From VRUE01 sp963753245 (GTDB taxonomy: Bacteria > Actinomycetota > Thermoleophilia > Solirubrobacterales > 70-9): a stretch of DNA of 64,000 nucleotides. Positions within the stretch are counted from its first letter, which is position 1. Every line of letters begins with the position of its first letter. Both the position numbers and the translations under genes were made by a program. The stretch spans positions 124,001-188,000 of the forward strand of contig CAVWBK010000001.1 in assembly GCA_963753245.1 (NCBI GenBank). Direction: 5' to 3'. This document shows positions 39,208-47,036 of this stretch, piece by piece. The notes under the pieces were generated by a model, which ran no database searches, was not told where the DNA came from, and saw only the letters and a list, made by a program, of their open reading frames with translations.

Positions 39208-39827
39208 ACCCCGCCACCTCGACAACCCTTCAAACCCACGGCTGGTGGCTCGCCAGCCGTGCATCGGGCCTGCTGGCTCTGGTCTTGGTCACGATCTCAG
39301 TCGGAATTGGGCTGACGATGGCCGGCAAGATCATGCGCCGCCCGGGGCTTTCGCGCAAGTTGGTCGCGATCCACGAGTACACCGCCGTAGCGGGGATCGT
39401 CGCGATCGCAGTGCACGGCATCACCCTGCTCGGCGATCCTTGGCTGAACCCGGGGATCGGCGGCATCACCGTGCCCTTCTCGATGGGCTTTCGGCCGCTC
39501 TTCACGGGTCTCGGTGTGATCGCCGGCTACCTGGCGGCGCTGCTCGGCCTCAGCTTCTATTTCCGCAGGCGCATCGGAGCTCGCCTCTGGCGCAAGGCGC
39601 ACCGGGCGACCGTCGCCGTCTACGTGCTTGGATTGATCCACGCCTTCGGCGCCGGCACCGATGCCTCGGCGGTCTGGTTTCGCTGGTGGGTGATCCTGAC
39701 CGGGCCAGTGATCGGCGGCCTCTTCGTCTACCGCGTCCTCTCCCCGCGAGGCGCGAGGGGCACCGCGCGCCAACCGAGCTCCCTTCCCAGACCAGTCCAG
39801 GTGATCCCGATGACCGAGGAGGCATGA
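39204..39827 (+). CDS. Ferric-reductase-like transmembrane haem protein
   Basis: A 207-residue membrane protein with about five to six helices. Histidines at 57 and 71 (LVAIHEYTAVAGIVAIAVHG) and at 133 and 146 (RKAHRATVAVYVLGLIHAFG) give two pairs spaced 13-14 residues across adjacent helices, the arrangement that binds two b haems in ferric reductase/NOX-like domains. It lacks the FAD/NADPH half of NOX proteins; a separate FAD oxidoreductase follows. It would move electrons across the membrane. The GTG start overlaps the apbE stop. Confidence 0.88.
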   Translation: MNPATSTTLQTHGWWLASRASGLLALVLVTISVGIGLTMAGKIMRRPGLSRKLVAIHEYTAVAGIVAIAVHGITLLGDPWLNPGIGGITVPFSMGFRPLFTGLGVIAGYLAALLGLSFYFRRRIGARLWRKAHRATVAVYVLGLIHAFGAGTDASAVWFRWWVILTGPVIGGLFVYRVLSPRGARGTARQPSSLPRPVQVIPMTEEA

Positions 39828-41020
39828 TGAATAAGCAAGGAACACTGATAGTGGGCGGCGGCCTGGCGGCGCAGCGATGCGCAGAGACCCTGCGCCGACG
39901 CGGCTATGAGAAGCCAATCCGGATCGCCTGCGCGGAGCCCGACGCCCCTTACGATCGACCGCCCCTCTCCAAGGTGCTCCTGGCCGGCAAGGTTGAGGAG
40001 GAGACGGTCGCCTACCGGTCGCCGAGCTGGTACCAGGAGCAAGATGTCGAGCTCCTGCTCGGCGCTCGAGCCGAGCAGCTAGACGACATCGCGCACACGG
40101 TCCGGCTCGACACCGGGGCCGAGCTCAGCTACGAGAAGTTGCTGGTCGCGACGGGTAGCTCGGCGCGCCAGCTGCCCTTCCTCCGCGACTTCGAGAATGT
40201 CCACTCGCTGCGCACCCTCGCCGACTGCCGGCGGCTGCGCACCGAGCTCGCCCCCGGAGCCCACCTGGTTGTCGTCGGTGCCGGCTTCATCGGACAGGAG
40301 GTGGCAGCCACCGCCCGAGAAATCGGAGTCGAGGTGACGATGATCGAGGCCCTGGAGACCCCCCTCGCGCCGATCCTTGGCCCCAAGATCGGCACCTGGT
40401 TCGCGGATCTGCACCGCGAGGAAGGCGTCGAGGTGATGACCGGCTCGATGCTGGAGAGGGCCCGCGGCTCGGAGCGGGTCGAGGAGCTGATCCTCCTCGA
40501 TGGCCGCAGGGTCCCCTGCGACGCCGTCCTCGTCGGTGTCGGCACCGTCCCTGCCACCGCCTGGCTCCAAAGCAGCGGTCTCGATGAGGGTGGCGTTCAC
40601 ACCGATACGTCCGGTCGCTCCAAGCTGCCAGACATCTTCGCCGCCGGAGACGCGTCGGTCCCCTTCGAGCCACGCTTCGGCGTCCACACCCGCACCGAGC
40701 ACTGGGATGCCGCTGCCTGGCAGGGAGCGGCCGCCGCCCGGGCGATGCTCGGTGAATACCCGGGGACACCACCGCTGCCGAGCTTCTGGAGTGACCAATA
40801 CGGGGTGCGAATCCAATACGTCGGCCATGCCCACCACGCCGACGCGGTGATCGTCCAGGGCGAGCCCTCTGAGCGCGACTTCGAAGCGATTTTCACCCGC
40901 GAAGGCACCCCGGTCGGCGGCCTGACGGTCGGACGCCCACGGGCAATCCCAGCGCTCAGGCAACAGATCGAGAGCGGCCACTGGCCGACGAAAGCAATGA
41001 GACAGGAGGCGGTCGCATGA
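39824..41020 (+). CDS. NAD(P)H:ferredoxin reductase-like FAD protein
   Basis: A 398-residue flavoprotein of the BphA4/rubredoxin-reductase group. FAD motif TLIVGGGLAAQRCAETLRRR with APYDRPPLSKVLLAG; NAD motif LVVVGAGFIGQEVAATAREI; second FAD motif IFAAGDASVPF. The C-terminal part (TEHWDAAAWQGAAAARAMLG, WSDQYGVRIQYVG) is the reductase domain that docks ferredoxin. Start ATG at 39824 or 39827 (ATGATG), overlapping the previous stop; upstream open frame is not coding. It is directly coupled to the ferredoxin gene. Confidence 0.93.
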   Translation: MMNKQGTLIVGGGLAAQRCAETLRRRGYEKPIRIACAEPDAPYDRPPLSKVLLAGKVEEETVAYRSPSWYQEQDVELLLGARAEQLDDIAHTVRLDTGAELSYEKLLVATGSSARQLPFLRDFENVHSLRTLADCRRLRTELAPGAHLVVVGAGFIGQEVAATAREIGVEVTMIEALETPLAPILGPKIGTWFADLHREEGVEVMTGSMLERARGSERVEELILLDGRRVPCDAVLVGVGTVPATAWLQSSGLDEGGVHTDTSGRSKLPDIFAAGDASVPFEPRFGVHTRTEHWDAAAWQGAAAARAMLGEYPGTPPLPSFWSDQYGVRIQYVGHAHHADAVIVQGEPSERDFEAIFTREGTPVGGLTVGRPRAIPALRQQIESGHWPTKAMRQEAVA

Positions 41021-41223
41021 CCTACATACCCGTGGTGGACCCCAACGAGTGCAGCGCCCACGGCGATTGCGTGGACATCGCGCCGCAGGTCTTTCGCCTC
41101 GACGACACCGCAGTGGTGATCGGCAGCGGACCCGAGGCCCTCCTCCTCGAGGCCGCCGAGGCCTGCCCCGCGGTGGCGATCTCGATTGTCGAGGAGGCAA
41201 CCGGACAGACGATCTACCCCTAG
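41017..41223 (+). CDS. 3Fe-4S-type ferredoxin
   Basis: A 68-residue ferredoxin with cysteines at 12, 18 and 50 (DPNECSAHGDCVDIAP and EACPAVAI), the C-x5-C ... C-P pattern of small actinobacterial 3Fe-4S ferredoxins. The ATG overlaps the reductase stop by four bases, making it the obvious electron partner. These ferredoxins usually feed P450s or oxygenases; none lies in this operon, so the haem membrane protein or an unlinked oxygenase may be the acceptor. Confidence 0.93.
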   Translation: MTYIPVVDPNECSAHGDCVDIAPQVFRLDDTAVVIGSGPEALLLEAAEACPAVAISIVEEATGQTIYP

Positions 41224-41297
41224 TCAGATTCGACCTCTCGCGCTGCTCCCCGTCCTGCTGCCATTCAGGCGCTCGCTGGGCAAGGATCGGGGCGCAG

Positions 41298-41402
41298 ATG
41301 GGTGGCCACGCTCTGGGTCGCCTGGACCGCCTCGCCACCGTGGTTGCGCCGGCCGTGATCGCGGTCTCGGTGCTGGCCCTCGGTGTTTTGTCGATCGCCT
41401 AG
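41298..41402 (+). CDS. Possible 34-residue membrane microprotein
   Basis: An ATG opens 34 codons (MGGHALGRLDRLATVVAPAV continuing IAVSVLALGVLSIA) forming one hydrophobic helix after a short basic N-terminus. It fills the gap between the ferredoxin gene and the convergent ZIP gene. The ribosome-binding site is weak (GGATCGGGG). Plausible but unproven. Confidence 0.35.
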   Translation: MGGHALGRLDRLATVVAPAVIAVSVLALGVLSIA

Positions 41403-41403
41403 C

Positions 41404-42144
41404 TCAGAGACCAAGCAGCACGCTGAGCGCCAGCATCAGAGCGGCGCCGGCGGCGAATCCGAGGCTCGGTCCGAGGCGACTTGGGGCCGAGAGGGCTCGC
41501 GGCAGCATTTCCAGGCCGATCAGGCCGAGCATCGCCCCGGCGGCGAAGGCAAAGGAAATCGGCAACAGCCCCGCGATCTCTTCGACCGCCACATATGCGA
41601 TCAGAGCTCCGATCGGCTGTGGAGCACTGGTCGCTGCGGCGGCCCAGAATTGGCGGCCTCGGCTGAAACCCGCCTCCGCCATCGGGATCGCGACACTGGT
41701 CCCCTCGGGAATGTTCTGGATCGCGATCGCGAGGATCACGAAGAGGCTGAGCCCGGCGCGATCGGAGGCGAAGGCGGTGCCGAGCGCGAACCCCTCCGGC
41801 AGGCTATGGACGAAAAGGACCAAGAAGACGATCGCCGAACGGCGGGTACCGGGCCCGCTACGTCCCATGAATCCGGTCTCGGGCTTAAAACGCCAGCGCA
41901 CCAGCGCCAGGAACCCGATGCCGGCCACCAGCCCCGCGCCGACCTGGGCCGCGGAGCCTTCCTGCAGCGCCGGGACCAGCAGGCCGGCGATTGCGGCGAC
42001 CCCCATGACGCCTGCCGCGAACCCGAGCAGGGCGGGTGCCAGTCCCGCGGCACGAGGCCCGAGCAGGAAGACCGGGATCGCACCGAGCCCAGTCGCCAGT
42101 GCGGTTCCGCAGGTCGCGAGCAGCAGGACGACGACCTGGGGCAT
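41404..42144 (-). CDS. ZIP family divalent metal transporter
   Basis: A 246-residue, eight-helix transporter. The metal-site helices carry VLFVHSLPEGFALGTAF and IAIQNIPEGTSVAIPMAEAG, the HSxPEG and QNxPEG motifs of the GufA/ZupT branch. It would import zinc or another divalent ion. Full length. It is convergent with the ferredoxin operon and downstream of an alcohol dehydrogenase gene that itself needs zinc (24-base gap), a possible functional pairing. Confidence 0.92.
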   Translation of the reverse strand: MPQVVVLLLATCGTALATGLGAIPVFLLGPRAAGLAPALLGFAAGVMGVAAIAGLLVPALQEGSAAQVGAGLVAGIGFLALVRWRFKPETGFMGRSGPGTRRSAIVFLVLFVHSLPEGFALGTAFASDRAGLSLFVILAIAIQNIPEGTSVAIPMAEAGFSRGRQFWAAAATSAPQPIGALIAYVAVEEIAGLLPISFAFAAGAMLGLIGLEMLPRALSAPSRLGPSLGFAAGAALMLALSVLLGL

Positions 42145-42168
42145 GCAGACAAGCTACGCCAGCTGCAC

Positions 42169-43161
42169 TCAGGTGGAGCCGAGCGCGAGGACCGCGGCCC
42201 CGCGCAGGCGACCGGCGCGAAGGTCAGCCAGCGCCTCGTTTGCGCCCTCGAGCTGATATGTGCTCACCTCGGTGCGCACCCCCACCCGCGGCGCCATCTC
42301 GAGAAACTCCTCGCCGTCAGCGCGGGTCAGGTTGGCCACCGAGCCGAGACTGCGCTCTCCCCAGAGGATCTCGTAGGGGAAGGCCGGGATCTCGCTCATG
42401 TGGATGCCGGCGCTGATCACCCGCGCGCCCTTGGCGCTGGCCCGCAACGCCGCCGGCATCAGCGCCCCGAGCGCCGCGAAGACGATCGCGCCGTCGAGCT
42501 CCTCGGGTGGGCGCTGCTCTGAGGACCCCGCCCACTCGGCCCCCAGCCGGCGGGCGAATGCCTGTGTCTCGGCGTCGCCTGGGCGGGTGAAGGCAAAGAC
42601 GCGCCGACCCTCGTGCACCGCCACCTGACAGAGGATGTGGGCAGAGGCACCGAAGCCGTAGAAGCCGATCCGCTCCGCCTCGCCAACCAAACGCAGGGCG
42701 CGATAGCCGATCAGCCCCGCGCAGAGCAAAGGCGCCGCCTGCACGTCGGGATATCCCGCGGGAATCGGGAAGCAGAAGCGCTCCGCAGCGACCGCTCGCT
42801 CGGCGTAGCCGCCATCGAGGTCATAGCCGGTGAAGCGGGCGCGATCGCAGAGGTTCTCGCGCCCGCTGCGGCAGTAGCGGCACTCCCCGCAGGTCCAGCC
42901 GAGCCAGGGTACGCCGACCCGCTGGCCTTGATCAAAGCGCTCGGCTCCCTCTCCCCTATCGATCACGGTTCCGACGATCTGGTGGCCCGGGATCAGGGGT
43001 AGCTTCGGCTCGCTCAGCTCGCCGTCGAGGATGTGAAGGTCGGTGCGGCACACGCCGCAGGTGTGGACAGCGATCAGCACCTGGCCGGGGCCGGGACGGG
43101 GCTCCTCGAGCTCTTTCGGGAGCAGTGGCCCTGGCGAGTGCTCGAGCACCATCGCGCGCAT
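42169..43161 (-). CDS. Zinc-binding alcohol dehydrogenase family protein
   Basis: A 330-residue medium-chain dehydrogenase. Zinc ligands in CGVCRTDLHILDG and GHQIVGTV, structural cysteines in CGECRYCRSGRENLCDRA, and a glycine-rich cofactor loop IGFYGFGASAHILCQVA that differs from the usual GxGGxG, as in the AdhX/AdhA-2 subgroup. Start MRAMVLEHSP at 43161 is chosen because upstream codons give non-homologous sequence. Substrate unknown. Together with the ZIP gene downstream and the desaturase upstream on the same strand. Confidence 0.9.
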   Translation of the reverse strand: MRAMVLEHSPGPLLPKELEEPRPGPGQVLIAVHTCGVCRTDLHILDGELSEPKLPLIPGHQIVGTVIDRGEGAERFDQGQRVGVPWLGWTCGECRYCRSGRENLCDRARFTGYDLDGGYAERAVAAERFCFPIPAGYPDVQAAPLLCAGLIGYRALRLVGEAERIGFYGFGASAHILCQVAVHEGRRVFAFTRPGDAETQAFARRLGAEWAGSSEQRPPEELDGAIVFAALGALMPAALRASAKGARVISAGIHMSEIPAFPYEILWGERSLGSVANLTRADGEEFLEMAPRVGVRTEVSTYQLEGANEALADLRAGRLRGAAVLALGST

Positions 43162-43186
43162 CGGCCAATGATTGCGCGCCGCCGGG

Positions 43187-44233
43187 CTAGGGGTCCCCGG
43201 CGGCCAGCGAGGGAGTGACTCCGTGGCCTGTCGCGCCACCCCGAAGTGCTCGCGCTTCCTTCCAGCTCAGCATCCGACCGCTGCTCGGATCGATCAGCTT
43301 GAGGCGGACCGAGTGCAGGGCCTCGCCGATGCTGAGCACCGGCACCTCGCCGAAGATCGGGCTGCCCTCGTGGGCACGCTGCAGGTTGTAGTTGGGGATC
43401 TTGGCGCTCAGATGATGGACGTGGTGCAGGCCGATGTTGCCGCTGAAGAACTGGAGGACCTTCGGCAGCTTCAGGTAGGAACTCCCGCGCAATGCCGCCT
43501 CGGAGTAGCTCCAGCTCTCGCCGCTCTCCCAATAGGCGTCCTCGAATTGGTGCTGGACGTAGAAGAGGAACACCCCGGCCATGCCGGCGAGAATCGCGAT
43601 CGGCATCTGCACCAAGAGCCATGCCCCCGGTCCGACCACCCAGATCGTCGCCCCAATCAGCAGCCCGAGAGCCAGATTCGTGGTGAGCACACTGCGACGC
43701 TGTCGCGGGCGCATCCGATTTGACCAGATGCGCGGGCCGATCATCAGTGACCAGATCGGGCCGATCCCAAACATCACCAGCGGGTTACGAAAGAGGCGGT
43801 AGCCCAGCCGCCCGCTCCAGGAGCGTGAAGCGTACTCATCGGTAGTCAGGGTCGGCACGTCACCGGTCCCGCGCCGATCGAGATCGCCTGATGTGCCGTG
43901 ATGGACGGCGTGGTTGTGGCGCCAGTTGCTAAACGGCTGAAAGACGAGCAGGCCGGTGATCCGCCCGACCCAGAGGTTCCCACGCTTGCTCGGCAGAAAG
44001 GATCCGTGGGCACAGTCATGGAAGACAATGAAGACGCGCAGAAGGAAGCCGGCTGCCGGAATCGCGAGCAGCAGGGCAAGCCAGACGGAGACCTCGAGAC
44101 AGAGGTACATCGCCACGACCAGCGCCACGTAGGGGATCACCGAGCTGGCCAGATCGAGGAGGCTGAGCCGCAGGGAGGGTCGCTCGTGGCGAGCCACCGA
44201 CTCGCGCCAGTAGGGGCTACTCGATTGGGACAT
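43187..44233 (-). CDS. Membrane fatty acid desaturase
   Basis: A 348-residue di-iron desaturase. The three histidine boxes are FHDCAHGSF, NHAVHHGTSGD and HHVHHLSAKIPNYN; four hydrophobic helices surround them. The pattern fits acyl-lipid or omega-3/delta-12-type desaturases introducing double bases into membrane acyl chains using reduced ferredoxin or a similar donor; the nearby ferredoxin reductase and ferredoxin could supply electrons. GGAGG lies five bases before the ATG. An inverted repeat at 44304-44352 lies upstream. Confidence 0.92.
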   Translation of the reverse strand: MSQSSSPYWRESVARHERPSLRLSLLDLASSVIPYVALVVAMYLCLEVSVWLALLLAIPAAGFLLRVFIVFHDCAHGSFLPSKRGNLWVGRITGLLVFQPFSNWRHNHAVHHGTSGDLDRRGTGDVPTLTTDEYASRSWSGRLGYRLFRNPLVMFGIGPIWSLMIGPRIWSNRMRPRQRRSVLTTNLALGLLIGATIWVVGPGAWLLVQMPIAILAGMAGVFLFYVQHQFEDAYWESGESWSYSEAALRGSSYLKLPKVLQFFSGNIGLHHVHHLSAKIPNYNLQRAHEGSPIFGEVPVLSIGEALHSVRLKLIDPSSGRMLSWKEARALRGGATGHGVTPSLAAGDP

Positions 44234-44303
44234 AAGAACCTCCGGGCCGGTTTGACGGGCGAACGCCGGAAGTCAGATCGTGCGACCGGCGCTGCTCGGC
44301 CTC

Positions 44304-44352
44304 AGTGGTGCCCTCCTGCGGCAAGGGTGCCAGCCTGCTGACCGGCACCACT
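44304..44352. repeat. 9-bp inverted repeat upstream of the desaturase
   Basis: AGTGGTGCC (44304-44312) and GGCACCACT (44344-44352) are perfect complements 31 bases apart, in the 271-base gap between the desaturase and the small membrane-protein cluster. It could form a stem in either transcript or be an operator. The rest of the gap shows no gene. Confidence 0.5.
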
Positions 44353-44454
44353 AAGCCTAGCGCGCCTAGTCCCGTTGGGGGATACCGCCGCCCGCTTGGC
44401 CACCTGGTTCGTAAAAGCCTCAGCCCGGGTAGCGGAGCGGTTCAAGAAATCCTG

Positions 44455-44472
44455 CCAAGCCGACAAGCTTGG
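44455..44472 (+). promoter_or_regulatory. Hairpin in the leader of the small membrane-protein operon
   Basis: CCAAGC (44455-44460) and GCTTGG (44467-44472) form a perfect 6-bp stem with a 6-base loop, 33 bases before the first start codon. It may be a leader structure. I considered a known riboswitch but could not match one. Confidence 0.35.
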
Positions 44473-44504
44473 AACCGACGCCTGTGGAGAGGAGTGTGGA
44501 TCAG

Positions 44505-44639
44505 ATGGTCAGAGCTGCAATCGCCGTGCTCATCATTGTCGCGCTCGTGCTTGTCCTGCTCAAGGTCGCGGTCGCCGGAGGGATCCTCGGGTTGATCGCA
44601 ATCATTCTGCTTGTCCTGCTCTTGCTGGGACGGATCTGA
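44505..44639 (+). CDS. 44-residue membrane microprotein
   Basis: A protein of 44 residues, almost entirely hydrophobic: MVRAAIAVLIIVALVLVLLK then VAVAGGILGLIAIILLVLLL and GRI, suggesting two short helices. The ATG lies about six bases after GGAGAGGAG; an in-frame GTG at 44496 is possible. Its stop overlaps the next start (TGATG). No family recognised. Confidence 0.65.
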   Translation: MVRAAIAVLIIVALVLVLLKVAVAGGILGLIAIILLVLLLLGRI

Positions 44640-44866
44640 TGACGATCGGCGGTTCCATATTCCTGATCGCGGTGGGGGCGATCCTTTACTTCGCGACCAA
44701 CCTCCACGTGGCGCACGTGAGCATCGACACGGTCGGGCTGATCCTGATGCTCGCCGGCCTCGCCGGCCTGGTGCTGGGCTTCTTCCAGCAGGGCATGGCA
44801 CGCCGCTCGCGGCGAGAAGTGATGGTCGAAGACCGGCGCAATCCCAGCGAACCCCCGAGCTACTAG
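44639..44866 (+). CDS. DUF6458 family membrane protein
   Basis: A 75-residue protein with two membrane helices: MTIGGSIFLIAVGAILYFAT and VGLILMLAGLAGLVLGFFQQ, then a charged tail (RRSRREVMVEDRRNPSEPPS). The GGSIFLIAVGAIL...DTVGLILMLAG pattern is typical of DUF6458, an actinobacterial family of unknown function. It overlaps the upstream microprotein gene by one base (TGATG). Confidence 0.82.
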   Translation: MTIGGSIFLIAVGAILYFATNLHVAHVSIDTVGLILMLAGLAGLVLGFFQQGMARRSRREVMVEDRRNPSEPPSY

Positions 44867-44884
44867 AAGAGGAGCACCCCCAAA

Positions 44885-45157
44885 ATGTCCGCAGCAGCAA
44901 TCGTCATCATCATCGCCGCGGTGATTATCATCGCCGCCCTCCTGTACCTCTCGGCACGGCGCTCACGTACCCGTCAGTTGGCCCAAACCCAGGGCGAGGC
45001 CCTCCGCGACGATGCCTCTCATCATCGCGACCAGGCCGAGGGCGCCCGCGCGGAGGCCGAGCTCGCCAAGGAGCGCGCCGAGCGCGCCTCGGCCGAAGCG
45101 GAACTAAACGAGCAAAAGGCAAGTGAGCGGGAGCGGGAGCTCGAGAACACCGAGTAG
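44885..45157 (+). CDS. Membrane-anchored coiled-coil protein
   Basis: A 90-residue protein: an N-terminal helix (AAAIVIIIAAVIIIAALLYL) followed by about 60 residues of charged, heptad-like sequence rich in Ala, Glu and Arg (QAEGARAEAELAKERAERAS), so a membrane anchor with a cytoplasmic coiled coil. GAAGAGGAG precedes the ATG. Third gene of the small membrane-protein cluster; function unknown. Confidence 0.8.
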   Translation: MSAAAIVIIIAAVIIIAALLYLSARRSRTRQLAQTQGEALRDDASHHRDQAEGARAEAELAKERAERASAEAELNEQKASERERELENTE

Positions 45158-45320
45158 CTCGCGAGCGCGAGAGCGAGTTGGTCCTCGGCTCCTGTTGCGC
45201 TAGGTCTCAGAGACGATCCTCGACGGCAGAGCTGCCACGATGCGCCTCGAGAGGACGCTGCCCGGCAAGCGCGAGGAGCACCCGCTGGCAGCTGAGCTTC
45301 GAGCGTCGCCTGGCTTAGCC

Positions 45321-46214
45321 ATGAACGAAACCGAGTTCAGACAAGCGATCGTCCACGGACGCACAGTCAGCTACGCCAGCGCCGGCTCGGGGCCGGTGCT
45401 ACTGCTGATCCATGGAATGGCCGGCACCTCGGAAAGCTGGGAGCCGGTGATCGAGCTGCTCGCCCACGATCACACCGTAATCGCCCCCGACCTGCCGGGA
45501 CATGGCGGCTCCGCTCCGGGAGCTGGTGACTACTCGCTTGGGGGGCTCGCCGCGGGGCTGCGCGATCTCCTCCTCGCCCTCGGCCACGAGCGGGCAACGC
45601 TGGTCGGGCACTCGCTCGGAGGCGGGATCGCGATGCAGTTCACCTACCAGTTCCCGGAGATGGTCGAGCGCCTCGTGCTCGTCTCAAGCGGTGGGCTGGG
45701 CTCGGAGGTGAGCCTGATCCTGCGCGCGGCGGCCCTACCCGGAGCGGACCTCTTCATCTCGGCGACCGCCGGGGTCGGGCGCTGGGCGGGCTCGGCGCTT
45801 GGCCGCGGGCTCTCGGCGCTCGGCATGCGGCCAAGCGCCGACCTCGCCGAGCTCGCCCGCGGTTACGCCTCGCTCGCCGACGGCGAGCGGCGGGCCGCGT
45901 TTCTCGCCACCCTGCACTCGGTCGTCGGCACCTCCGGCCAGCGGGTCGGCGCCGGGGACCGCCTCTACCTGGCCGAGACCCTCCCCCTGCTGATCATCTG
46001 GGGCTCAAAGGACCCGATCATTCCGGTCGCCCACGGTGAACAGGCCCACGCGGCACTGGCCGGCAGCCGACTCGAGGTCTTCGATGGGATCGGCCACCTG
46101 CCCCAGGTCGAGGCGCCGGGTCGCTTCGTTGCCGTTTTGCAGCGCTTCCTGCGGGAGACCGAGCCGGCGGAGTTCGATCGCGACGAGTGGCGCCGGCGGT
46201 TCAGGACGGCCTGA
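45321..46214 (+). CDS. Alpha/beta hydrolase
   Basis: A 297-residue hydrolase. Oxyanion region LLIHGMAGTSESWEP, nucleophile elbow LVGHSLGGGIAMQF, acid in IIWGSKDPIIPV and catalytic histidine in GIGHLPQVEAPGRF: a complete triad. A helical cap lies between residues about 150 and 220. Similar proteins are esterases, lipases or haloperoxidase-like enzymes. The start MNETEFRQA at 45321 is preferred to an upstream ATG at 45240, because homology begins there. It is convergent with an SDR gene. Confidence 0.9.
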   Translation: MNETEFRQAIVHGRTVSYASAGSGPVLLLIHGMAGTSESWEPVIELLAHDHTVIAPDLPGHGGSAPGAGDYSLGGLAAGLRDLLLALGHERATLVGHSLGGGIAMQFTYQFPEMVERLVLVSSGGLGSEVSLILRAAALPGADLFISATAGVGRWAGSALGRGLSALGMRPSADLAELARGYASLADGERRAAFLATLHSVVGTSGQRVGAGDRLYLAETLPLLIIWGSKDPIIPVAHGEQAHAALAGSRLEVFDGIGHLPQVEAPGRFVAVLQRFLRETEPAEFDRDEWRRRFRTA

Positions 46215-46237
46215 TGGCCGCCGCTGGCGATGCTGGC

Positions 46238-47002
46238 TCAGCCCTCCTGCTGGGTCGGCCGAATCAGGATCTCGTTGAGCGAGACGTGCCAGGGGCGGGT
46301 CACGGAGTAGCCGATTACATCGGCGATGTCGGCGGCTTCGAGCATCTGGATGTCGGCAAATCGCTCCCGCGTCTGCTCGCGGATCTCATCGCGGATGTGG
46401 TCGGTGAGCTCGGTGTCAACGGCGCCGGGCTCGATGATCGTCGTGCGGACGCGGCGGTCGCCGAACTCTTGGCGAAACGACTCGCTGAAGGCACCCACGC
46501 CGTGCTTGGTCAGGTTGTAGACGCCCGAACCGGCGCGCGCGACGCGGCCGGCGACGGAGCTGATATTGACCAGGTCAGCGCAGTTTCGCTCCCCATCCTC
46601 GGCCGCGGAGAGCAGGTGCGGTAGGGCGGCGTGGGTGGTGTTGATCAGCCCCTTCAGATTCAGATCGATCATCCGATCCCACTCCTCCGTCGGTGCGTCC
46701 TCGATCGGGCCGAGCAGCATCTGGCCGGCGTTGTTGACGAGGATGTCGAGCCGCCCGAGCTCAGCGACGGTGCGATCGACCGCGCCGATCGCCTCCTCCT
46801 GAGCGGTGATATCGGCCTCGATCGCCAGCGCCGTGTGACCCTCGCGGCCGATCTCTGCGGCGAGCCGCTCGAGGCGCTCGAGGCGGCGAGCCGCGAGCGC
46901 AACCTTGGCGCCCCGGGCGGCCAGCGCGCGAGCGGTCGCCTCGCCGATGCCGCTGCTGGCGCCCGTGATCAGGACGACGGTGCCATCTAGTGCTCTGGCC
47001 AT
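46238..47002 (-). CDS. Short-chain dehydrogenase/reductase
   Basis: A 254-residue classical SDR. Cofactor loop VVLITGASSGIGEATARALA, NNAG in ILVNNAGQML, and catalytic Ser-Tyr-Lys in VNISSVAGRVARAGSGVYNL plus TKHGV. The acid after beta-2 is replaced by AARRLERLERL, suggesting NADP preference. C-terminal SVTRPWHVSLNEILIRPTQQ is common in YdfG-like serine/3-hydroxy-acid dehydrogenases. Substrate unknown. Confidence 0.92.
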   Translation of the reverse strand: MARALDGTVVLITGASSGIGEATARALAARGAKVALAARRLERLERLAAEIGREGHTALAIEADITAQEEAIGAVDRTVAELGRLDILVNNAGQMLLGPIEDAPTEEWDRMIDLNLKGLINTTHAALPHLLSAAEDGERNCADLVNISSVAGRVARAGSGVYNLTKHGVGAFSESFRQEFGDRRVRTTIIEPGAVDTELTDHIRDEIREQTRERFADIQMLEAADIADVIGYSVTRPWHVSLNEILIRPTQQEG

Positions 47003-47036
47003 GGCCCCAGTACTGCCCGGATCGCGTCGGTTTGAA

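Noticed and set aside
41383..42522. 379-codon plus-strand frame across the ZIP and alcohol dehydrogenase genes
   Set aside because: It spans two convincing minus-strand genes with metal-site motifs; the product is a Gln/Arg/Asp-rich shadow.
44370..44500. Possible c-di-AMP (ydaO-like) riboswitch before the small membrane genes
   Set aside because: Fragments such as AATCCTGCC look similar, but the order and pairing of the conserved blocks do not fit; only a simple hairpin can be supported.
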